A stretch of 64,000 nucleotides of DNA, taken from Elizabethkingia occulta. Its GTDB lineage: Bacteria > Bacteroidota > Bacteroidia > Flavobacteriales > Weeksellaceae. Below the pieces are notes generated by a model. The model saw only the letters and a program-made list of their open reading frames with translations. It was not told where the DNA came from and made no database searches. The stretch covers positions 124,001 to 188,000 of the forward strand of contig NZ_MAHX01000002.1 of assembly GCF_002023715.1 (NCBI RefSeq), in the 5' to 3' direction. The position numbers and the translations under genes were made by a program. This document shows, in pieces, positions 35,472-41,880 of the stretch. Numbering within the stretch: the first letter of the stretch is position 1; each line of letters begins with the position of its first letter.

Positions 35472-36020
35472 TTATTCTCTAATGATTTTTATTTTACCAT
35501 CCTGATCTATTTTAATCACAGATGACCCGGAATACTCAGAAACAACATCATGAAATTCTTCTACAACATAGTCAACCTTTTTCAGGATCTCAGAATCTAT
35601 ATCTGCAAATTTTAGCGGACTTTTGCTACCACTAAGGTTAGCAGAAGTTGATACCAGTGGTTTGTTGAGTTTGGAGATAAGTTTCTTACAAAAATCATTT
35701 TTTACCAGACGAATCCCTATACTGCCATCCTCTGCCAAAAGCTCTTTTGGTAACCCTTTAGGATTATCATAGATAAAGGTAATAGGCTTTTCGCTAAGAT
35801 CCATCATTTCCCATGCCAGTTCAGGTACCTCTACCAGTTCCTGAAGGCGGCGTTCGTTTTCTACAAGGATGATCATAGATTTATTAGCGTCGCGGTGCTT
35901 TATATCGTAGATCTTTTTTATAGCTTCGGTATTCGTAGCATCACAGCCAATTCCCCAAATCGTATCGGTTGGGTACACAATAGTGCCTCCGGATTTCAGT
36001 ATGTCGATTATCTGTTCCAT
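35472..36020 (-). CDS. tsaC: L-threonylcarbamoyladenylate synthase, YrdC/Sua5 type
   Basis: This 182-residue protein is the short form: a single YrdC domain without the C-terminal Sua5 domain. Signatures are GGTIVYPTDTIWGIGCDATN, the KHRDANKSM segment and NKPLVSTSANLSGSKSP. It makes threonylcarbamoyl-AMP from threonine, bicarbonate and ATP, the first step of tRNA t6A modification. It is 14 bp upstream of cca, another tRNA gene, and 71 bp downstream of metB. Confidence 0.92.
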   Translation of the reverse strand: MEQIIDILKSGGTIVYPTDTIWGIGCDATNTEAIKKIYDIKHRDANKSMIILVENERRLQELVEVPELAWEMMDLSEKPITFIYDNPKGLPKELLAEDGSIGIRLVKNDFCKKLISKLNKPLVSTSANLSGSKSPLKFADIDSEILKKVDYVVEEFHDVVSEYSGSSVIKIDQDGKIKIIRE

Positions 36021-36091
36021 TTATTTTTATAGCAGAGACGGAGTTTAGTCCGCCTCTAATGATATTTAATTATAATTTTTTGCCAATGGGC

Positions 36092-37240
36092 TTATAGAGT
36101 ATTCAAAGCCTGCTCCAAGTCTTGTAAAAGATCTTCGATATCTTCAATACCAGCGCTCAGACGTACAAGATCGTCAGTAATACCTAGTTCTGCGCGTTTT
36201 TCAGCAGGGATAGAAGCATGTGTCATCATAGCAGGGTGATTTGCTAAAGACTCTACACCTCCAAGAGATTCCGCTAATGTGAAAACACGAAGGCTTTCCA
36301 AAAATTTCACAGAATCTTCTTTTTTACCAGATTTGAAAGTGAAAGAAACCATTCCACCAAAATCTTTCATTTGCTTTTTCGCTAAATCATGTTGTGGATG
36401 ACTTTCTAATCCCGGATAGAATACCTGCTCAATAGCCGGATGCTTCTCAAGGAATTGTGCTACTCTGATTCCGTTTTCAGAATGTCTCTGCATTCTTAGA
36501 GCTAGTGTTTTGATACCTCTTAGTACTAAGTAAGAATCGTGTGGCCCTAAAATACCTCCGGATGCAAATTGGATAAAGTGCAACTTTTCTCCAAGCTCTT
36601 CAGTTTTGGCAACTAATGCTCCGGCAACAACATCGGAGTGTCCTCCAAGATATTTAGTAGCAGAATGCATAATGATATCTGCACCTAAATCCAATGGCTG
36701 CTGAAGGTATGGTGATGCAAAAGTATTATCCACCGCTAAAAGAATATCTTTCCCCTGGATAAGGTCTGCAACAGCCTTAATATCTACCAACTTCATCAAC
36801 GGGTTGGTAGGCGTTTCTAACCAGATTAGCTTTGTTTTATCATTAATAAGTTCAGCTATTTTTGAAACGTCATCGAAGTTAACGAAAGTAAACTTTAACT
36901 GATATTTTTCGAAAAGACGGGTAAACATTCTGTAAGTACCACCATAAAGATCGTCAACAGCAATTACTTCATCACCCGGATTTAATAACTTAAGTACACA
37001 GTCGATGGCTGCAAGGCCTGAACCGAAAGCTAAACCTCTGGCTCCGTTTTCTATGCTTGCCAAAGCATCTTCCAATGCCTGACGTGTTGGGTTTGCGCCA
37101 CGGGAATATTCGTATCCTGCACGTAATTGTCCAGGGCTTTTTTGTGCAAAAGTTGAAGTAAGGAATACCGGTACATTTACCGAACCTGTATGGGGCTCTG
37201 CATGTTGGTTTCCATGAATGACTTTAGTATTGAATTTCAT
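36092..37240 (-). CDS. metB: PLP-dependent trans-sulfuration enzyme (cystathionine gamma-synthase/lyase)
   Basis: The 382-residue product is a Cys/Met-metabolism PLP enzyme. It contains YEYSRGANPTRQALE, GLAFGSGLAA, DNTFASPYLQQP and the PLP lysine in MHSATKYLGGHSD (K196). It ends near LSAGIEDIEDLLQDL. Family members either join cysteine to an activated homoserine or split cystathionine; the sequence alone does not separate metB from mccB. No SAM riboswitch precedes it, although one regulates the TonB receptor 6 kb away. It starts 13 bp after the lipoprotein gene. Confidence 0.88.
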   Translation of the reverse strand: MKFNTKVIHGNQHAEPHTGSVNVPVFLTSTFAQKSPGQLRAGYEYSRGANPTRQALEDALASIENGARGLAFGSGLAAIDCVLKLLNPGDEVIAVDDLYGGTYRMFTRLFEKYQLKFTFVNFDDVSKIAELINDKTKLIWLETPTNPLMKLVDIKAVADLIQGKDILLAVDNTFASPYLQQPLDLGADIIMHSATKYLGGHSDVVAGALVAKTEELGEKLHFIQFASGGILGPHDSYLVLRGIKTLALRMQRHSENGIRVAQFLEKHPAIEQVFYPGLESHPQHDLAKKQMKDFGGMVSFTFKSGKKEDSVKFLESLRVFTLAESLGGVESLANHPAMMTHASIPAEKRAELGITDDLVRLSAGIEDIEDLLQDLEQALNTL

Positions 37241-37253
37241 TTTTTATTTGTAT

Positions 37254-37793
37254 TTACAGACCTGCGGCAAAATAGTCTCTTACTACTGTACTTTGGTCAG
37301 AATTTCTGATAATTGTTATTTTTCCCTCGTAAGCATACGTCACAACATCTATTTCCTGAGGTAGTTTTTCAGGAGTCTTAGAAGTAAAAGACAGTTTATA
37401 CTCGTTATTAGAATACTGATCTTCTCCTGTTTCTTTAAGAGCAACAATCTTACCATCTGCTTTTATAAAAGCTTTTTTCAGAGACAGGTCAATATAAACA
37501 ACATTTAAAGGAGTCCCTTTGATAAAATCTTTCATACTTGGTACCAACTCCATTATAGATTCTCCTTCCATATCATATGGATGTGTACTGCCTTTTAGCA
37601 TTTCAGCAGGAATCTCATCTGGTTTAAAGTCCACTATGTTTAAGTGTGCGGCTGAAACTTCAGTTACTTTATCTGTCTTTACAGTATCTTTTTTTATAGT
37701 GATACTATCTTTAACGTTTATTTCTTTAGCTTCTGTCTTTTTCTTACAGGCAAATAAAGAGAGTATGCTTAGTACTAAAAATGTTTTTTTCAT
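37254..37793 (-). CDS. Putative lipoprotein between gldC and metB
   Basis: I start at the ATG at 37793 (MKKTFLVLSILSLFAC, lipid Cys16), giving 179 residues. A longer frame to 37862 would overlap gldC and bury the signal peptide. The mature protein begins with a Lys/Thr-rich stretch, then a globular part with AFIKADGKIVALKETGEDQ and a C-terminal VVRDYFAAGL. I do not recognise the family. It is not GldB, which is longer. Gaps of 28 bp from gldC and 13 bp to metB place it within the operon. Confidence 0.78.
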   Translation of the reverse strand: MKKTFLVLSILSLFACKKKTEAKEINVKDSITIKKDTVKTDKVTEVSAAHLNIVDFKPDEIPAEMLKGSTHPYDMEGESIMELVPSMKDFIKGTPLNVVYIDLSLKKAFIKADGKIVALKETGEDQYSNNEYKLSFTSKTPEKLPQEIDVVTYAYEGKITIIRNSDQSTVVRDYFAAGL

Positions 37794-37821
37794 ATTAATA
37801 TTTGGTGTTGGTTTGTATTTT

Positions 37822-38148
37822 TTATCCTTTAATTTTTGCAAGAGCAGCAAATTCCTCAGCAAATTCTATTACCTTTTCAGCAACATCTTCTTCTCCGGTC
37901 GCTCTTTGATAAGTATGCCCTAATGAAACAAGAATCTGATGAAAGAACATCTTCATCTGATCAACAGGCATTTCTTTAGTCCATAGATCTATACGTAGTG
38001 CTTCATGCTTCTTTTCATCCCATACAGAAATCATGGCTGCTTTAGTTTCCTGATTGTCTATACCTCCGTCCTGAGCATTCCATGTCAGTTTTTCCGGTAC
38101 GTGATTTTCGTCTAGTTCTACATTGATAGATATCTGTGTTTGTCTCAT
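37822..38148 (-). CDS. gldC: Gliding motility protein GldC homologue
   Basis: From the ATG at 38148 the product is 108 residues (MRQTQISINVELDENHVPEKL), which fits GldC length. An upstream ATG at 38199 would add 17 residues. Landmarks are WNAQDGGIDNQETKA, LRIDLWTKEMPVDQM and FHQILVSLGHTYQRATG. In Flavobacterium johnsoniae GldC assists gliding, next to gldB. Here gldB is absent; it heads an operon with a lipoprotein, metB, tsaC and cca. Elizabethkingia is not known to glide, so the retained role is unclear. Confidence 0.86.
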   Translation of the reverse strand: MRQTQISINVELDENHVPEKLTWNAQDGGIDNQETKAAMISVWDEKKHEALRIDLWTKEMPVDQMKMFFHQILVSLGHTYQRATGEEDVAEKVIEFAEEFAALAKIKG

Positions 38149-38327
38149 AATTTCTACAGTCTGTTTAATCTGATTAATTTCCGAAATTGAACTTGTCATC
38201 TGTTTCTGTTACCGATAGGGAAAATAAAACCTTACTAAAAGGAAAAACAGATATAAAAGTTTTCGAAAAACTTCTTTACTTTTACAATATATTTTAATGT
38301 GCAAAAATAATAAATTCTAAGGACAAA

Positions 38328-38858
38328 GTGCAGTTAGAAACCAACCGATTAATAATGAGACCATTTGAAGAGGCAGATGCAGAAAGTCTCTTTCTTTTAG
38401 ACTCTAACCCCGAAGTAATGAAGTACGTTGGTGGTGTGGTTTCGACAAAAATTGAACAGAGCCAGCAAATGATTGAATTTATACAAAAACAGTATAAAGA
38501 AAATGGTGTTGGAAGACTTGCTGTAGTCGAAAAAAGCACTAATAAGCTGATCGGATGGAGCGGACTAAAATATTTGACGAGTGAGATAAATGGTATGAAG
38601 AATGTTTATGAACTCGGATATCGTTTTTTACCGGAGTATTGGGGAAAGGGCTATGCTACAGAGACAGCAAGAGCAACGCTGAATTATGCTTTTAATGAAA
38701 TAAAGACTGACGTGGTATACGCCATGGCTGTCACCGAAAATACAGGATCCAATCGCGTTTTACAAAAGTTAGGTTTTGAGGAGCTTGGAACTTTTTTAGA
38801 CGATGGTGATTTGTGTTACTGGTATAGGTTAAAGAAAGAAAATTACAAACAGAACTAG
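38328..38858 (+). CDS. GNAT N-acetyltransferase, RimJ/RimL type
   Basis: The 176-residue product starts at a GTG at 38328 (MQLETNRLIMRPFEEADAE); no upstream ATG is in frame. It has the acetyl-CoA-binding loop region YRFLPEYWGKGYATETARA and the late motif VTENTGSNRVLQKLGFEELG, both typical of RimJ/RimL-like GNAT enzymes. It acetylates an amino group of an unknown substrate. It is 7 bp from nadE and so likely shares its transcript. Confidence 0.9.
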   Translation: MQLETNRLIMRPFEEADAESLFLLDSNPEVMKYVGGVVSTKIEQSQQMIEFIQKQYKENGVGRLAVVEKSTNKLIGWSGLKYLTSEINGMKNVYELGYRFLPEYWGKGYATETARATLNYAFNEIKTDVVYAMAVTENTGSNRVLQKLGFEELGTFLDDGDLCYWYRLKKENYKQN

Positions 38859-38865
38859 ATAAAAT

Positions 38866-39657
38866 ATGCAATCAGAAAAAGTTATAGAACATATTGTAGC
38901 ATGGCTGAAAAACTATGCGGGAAAAGCGGGCATGAAAGGCTTTGTAGTAGGGGTATCCGGTGGAATTGATTCAGCAGTAGTTTCTACATTAGCAGCAATG
39001 ACAGGTATGAAAACTTTGGTTTTAGAAATGCCTATCCGTCAGAAAGAAGATCAGGTGAGCCGTGCTCAGGAGCATATTGATTTTCTGAAAAATAAATTTC
39101 CTAATGTAGATGGTTTTAGAGTAGATCTTACTCCTACATTCGATACTTTTCAGAGCCAGGTAGATGTAAATGATACAGATTTTCCAAATGAACAGCTGGC
39201 TTTAGCTAATTCAAGATCCCGTTTGCGCATGATTACATTATACTATTACGGACAGATTCATAATCTTTTAGTTACCGGTACCGGAAATAAAATTGAAGAT
39301 TTTGGTGTAGGCTTTTTTACTAAATACGGTGATGGTGGGGTAGATATCAGTCCGATTGCAGATTTGGTAAAAACACAGGTATATGAAGTTGCAAGACATC
39401 TGGATATCGTAGAAAGTATCCAAAAAGCAATTCCTACAGATGGATTATGGGATGAAGAAAGAACTGATGAACAACAAATGGGAGCTTCTTATCCTGAGCT
39501 GGAATGGGCAATGAGTGTTTATAATACTCATAAGGCTGATGATTTTTCGGGGAGAGAAAAAGAGGTTTTTCAGATTTATGATAGATTACACAGAGCAACG
39601 CTGCATAAGATAAATCCGATACCAGTCTGTGAAATTCCGGAAACTCTATTAAAGTAA
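38866..39657 (+). CDS. nadE: NAD+ synthase, ammonia-dependent
   Basis: This 263-residue enzyme has the PP-loop SGGIDS (31-36) of N-type ATP pyrophosphatases, GTGNKIEDFGVGFFTKYGDG in the middle and a helical tail. It lacks the N-terminal nitrilase domain, so it uses free ammonia to amidate deamido-NAD. This is the last step of NAD synthesis in the cytosol. It sits between the GNAT gene and a 74-bp spacer leading to the barnase gene. In F. johnsoniae nadE lies near gldB/gldC, and the proximity to gldC here agrees. Confidence 0.95.
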   Translation: MQSEKVIEHIVAWLKNYAGKAGMKGFVVGVSGGIDSAVVSTLAAMTGMKTLVLEMPIRQKEDQVSRAQEHIDFLKNKFPNVDGFRVDLTPTFDTFQSQVDVNDTDFPNEQLALANSRSRLRMITLYYYGQIHNLLVTGTGNKIEDFGVGFFTKYGDGGVDISPIADLVKTQVYEVARHLDIVESIQKAIPTDGLWDEERTDEQQMGASYPELEWAMSVYNTHKADDFSGREKEVFQIYDRLHRATLHKINPIPVCEIPETLLK

Positions 39658-39671
39658 TAAATAGAAATTGA

Positions 39672-39726
39672 GATTCAGGATTCAGAATAAAAACCAGATT
39701 CTGGCAACCTGCAACTATAAACTATA
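39672..39726 (+). repeat. 7-bp-period tandem repeats between nadE and the barnase gene
   Basis: GATTCAG is duplicated at 39672-39685, and AACCTGC, AACTATA, AACTATA are contiguous at 39706-39726. A small palindrome CCAGATTCTGG lies between them. The second set ends 5 nt before the barnase start codon. Confidence 0.75.
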
Positions 39727-39731
39727 AAAGA

Positions 39732-40223
39732 ATGAACTCTAAGTTTTTAAAGATTATGCTTCTTTTTGTTGTTGCTTTTACAGCAGGAATAGGAGTAATG
39801 TCTCTGATCAACAAAAATACAGGGAAGAGAATGCCTACTACCGATGAGGTAGTAAACTATGATCCTGTAACTTCCAAAAATACGCAGACAGATATAGCTA
39901 CGCTAACAAATGAAAAAGTTGTAGTAGATTATGTGAAAAAAAATAAAAGACTGCCTGATTATTATATCACTAAAAAAGAAGCCAGAGAAAAAGGCTGGGA
40001 ACCATCCAAAGGAAATCTTTGCGATGCTTTACCAGGTAAGGCAATTGGTGGAGATTATTTTGGGAACAGAGAGGGAAAGTTGCCCAAAGAAAATGGCAGA
40101 AAATACTTTGAAGCCGATGTAAACTACGATTGCGGAAGAAGAGATGCTGAACGTATGGTATTTAGTAACGACGGATTGGTGTTTATAAGTAAAGATCATT
40201 ATAAAAGTTTTGAACAGAAATAA
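39732..40223 (+). CDS. Barnase-family guanyl-preferring ribonuclease, exported or anchored
   Basis: The 163-residue product has an N-terminal hydrophobic segment (about 5-25) without a clear cleavage site, a linker, and a barnase domain from about residue 64. It aligns without gaps to barnase over LPDYYITKKEAREKGW, GDYFGNREGKLP and KDHYKSF. Catalytic counterparts are E127 (Glu73), R137 (Arg83), R141 (Arg87) and H156 (His102). C97 and C134 fall on barnase Ala43 and Ser80. It cleaves RNA, probably outside the cytoplasm. The inhibitor gene lies 13 nt downstream. Confidence 0.93.
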   Translation: MNSKFLKIMLLFVVAFTAGIGVMSLINKNTGKRMPTTDEVVNYDPVTSKNTQTDIATLTNEKVVVDYVKKNKRLPDYYITKKEAREKGWEPSKGNLCDALPGKAIGGDYFGNREGKLPKENGRKYFEADVNYDCGRRDAERMVFSNDGLVFISKDHYKSFEQK

Positions 40224-40236
40224 CGAATAGAAACAA

Positions 40237-40524
40237 ATGAAAGAAGTATTCATAGATTTTAGTCAGATAGGTGACTATGAAGAATTTTACGAACAGCTAA
40301 AGGAAAAACTTCCGTTACCTGATTATTTCGGAGATAATTTAGATGGTCTGTACGATGTATTAACAGGTGATCTGGAAATGCCTTTGCATATAGAGTTCGT
40401 TAATCTTAGTGTAGACCAGCTGGAGACTTTTGAAGATTTGTTGGAGACGATGGAAGATGCTGAAGAAAATGTTGAAGGTTTTACTTTCTCTTATTTTCTG
40501 GAGCAATTCGAAGATGAAGATTAA
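40237..40524 (+). CDS. Barstar-family ribonuclease inhibitor
   Basis: The 95-residue acidic protein aligns with barstar: LPLPDYFGDNLDGLYDVLTG corresponds to [20 protein letters not shown] of the Bacillus protein. D36 and D40 match the inhibitory Asp35 and Asp39, and Y30 matches Tyr29. It has no signal peptide, so it protects the cytosol from the barnase partner encoded just upstream. Barstar cysteines are absent. Toxin-first order with a 13-nt gap suggests translational coupling. Confidence 0.93.
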   Translation: MKEVFIDFSQIGDYEEFYEQLKEKLPLPDYFGDNLDGLYDVLTGDLEMPLHIEFVNLSVDQLETFEDLLETMEDAEENVEGFTFSYFLEQFEDED

Positions 40525-40577
40525 ACTATTGTAGTTTTATGAGATTCAAAAAATAAATCTCCAAATTAAATAATATA

Positions 40578-40610
40578 AAATCCCGAAGTCATATAACTTC
40601 GGGATTTTTT
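40578..40610. terminator. Terminator between barstar and the convergent lipoprotein gene
   Basis: A perfect 12-bp stem (40578-40589 with 40596-40607, loop of 6 nt) with T6 on the plus strand and a matching A-run on the left, usable in both directions. Confidence 0.87.
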
Positions 40611-40638
40611 GAATTTGAACTTATGAATAAAAAATTGA

Positions 40639-41856
40639 TTATTTTTTTAGAGGTGCTAATAAGTCTACACCATCTACAGTAGCCCATGCCCCTGATACAA
40701 ATTGAGATTTTTTAACATCTCCGTTTGTAAATGATACAGGTTTGGTTGTAGCAAATGCATAACCATAAACACCTGGATTATCGGAGTTTAAGTAATTTAT
40801 CGGAGTAACCTTAATTTTATTTTTATCTAATTGCTCTTTCTCAGTAGCTGCATCTTGAATAAGAACTGAATAAGCCTTTGTATTATATCCATCTTTATAA
40901 CCTTCTATATATACATTTTTAAATAATCCTGAACCTTGTTTTTTAAATTGTATTGCTGAGATTTCAGGAGCAGAAGGATCTTCTGTTTGTACGTTTTTGT
41001 CTCTAATTAATGTAATTCCATCAATTACAGGTGCAGTGTTGTTGATATTACCTGACGATTCTATTTCCATACCAAAGTTTGCTATACCAGTTTGGAAAGC
41101 ATACCAGTTGGAATTGCTTTGTCCGGACCATGCATCCTGCCAGTCGAAGGAATCATCGTAGTTACCATAAGAAACAAGATTTTTAGCACTTGCTGTCCCT
41201 CCGAAGAATTCAAAACCATCATCAGTCCCTTTATAAGCAACAAGATTTTCAAGAATCGTTCCGTCACCAACAGAGTAAAAGGTAAATGTATTGGATTCTT
41301 TATTTCCATCACCGATTTTCCTTCCTGCATACTCAACTCTTATATACCTCATTACTCCAGAGTTTGAATTGCTGTTCTTACCACCATATCTTATAGCATT
41401 TCCATCTTCAGAGATAGCTGTGTCGGCCCCGTTTAATGCAAGAATAGGAGCGTCTCCGTATAATGTAATACCATTCCAGTCACCAGGTGTTTTTCTATCA
41501 GATGTAAATACGATTGGTTGATCTGCGGTTCCCTCAGCCTTAATTAAACCTCCCTGAAGAATTACCAGACCTGATACTTCGCTGGAAGATGCTGTGAAGT
41601 TTGCCCCAGGCTCTATTGTTAGTGTTACACCAGAAACAACTTTTACAATTCCTTTAAGACTATAATTTCCTTTTTTTACAACAGTGTTTTTAGTAATTGT
41701 ACCAGTAAGCGTTCCTGAACCTTCAAGAACAGTACCTGTGGTACCTGTTCCTCCATCTACAACAGGAGCATCATTGTCTTCACGTATTTCTACAGTACAA
41801 GATGTAACAGAAAATATTGTGATTAATGAAAGTAAGGTGAAAATGTTTTTTTTCAT
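40639..41856 (-). CDS. Beta-helix-like lipoprotein partnered with a TonB receptor
   Basis: The 405-residue product has a lipoprotein signal (IFSVTSC, Cys20) followed by acidic residues that favour surface export in Bacteroidota, and a Gly/Thr-rich linker. The body looks like a right-handed parallel beta helix (VSGVTLTIEPGANF, GGLIKAEGTADQPIVF, AYKGTDDGFEFFGG, SYGNYDDSFDW). It lies 24 bp downstream of the TonB receptor gene, the position often held by SusD-type lipoproteins, though it is not SusD. It may present ligand to the receptor; the pair probably responds to the divergent PhoB-like regulator. Confidence 0.83.
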   Translation of the reverse strand: MKKNIFTLLSLITIFSVTSCTVEIREDNDAPVVDGGTGTTGTVLEGSGTLTGTITKNTVVKKGNYSLKGIVKVVSGVTLTIEPGANFTASSSEVSGLVILQGGLIKAEGTADQPIVFTSDRKTPGDWNGITLYGDAPILALNGADTAISEDGNAIRYGGKNSNSNSGVMRYIRVEYAGRKIGDGNKESNTFTFYSVGDGTILENLVAYKGTDDGFEFFGGTASAKNLVSYGNYDDSFDWQDAWSGQSNSNWYAFQTGIANFGMEIESSGNINNTAPVIDGITLIRDKNVQTEDPSAPEISAIQFKKQGSGLFKNVYIEGYKDGYNTKAYSVLIQDAATEKEQLDKNKIKVTPINYLNSDNPGVYGYAFATTKPVSFTNGDVKKSQFVSGAWATVDGVDLLAPLKK

Positions 41857-41880
41857 TTTTATAGATTTTTATTTTTTTTA

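Noticed and set aside
37241-37253. A riboswitch in front of metB
   Set aside because: Only 13 bp separate metB from the upstream lipoprotein gene; no S-box elements occur there.
37794-37862. Longer start for the lipoprotein between gldC and metB
   Set aside because: It would overlap gldC and hide the lipoprotein signal that begins at 37793.
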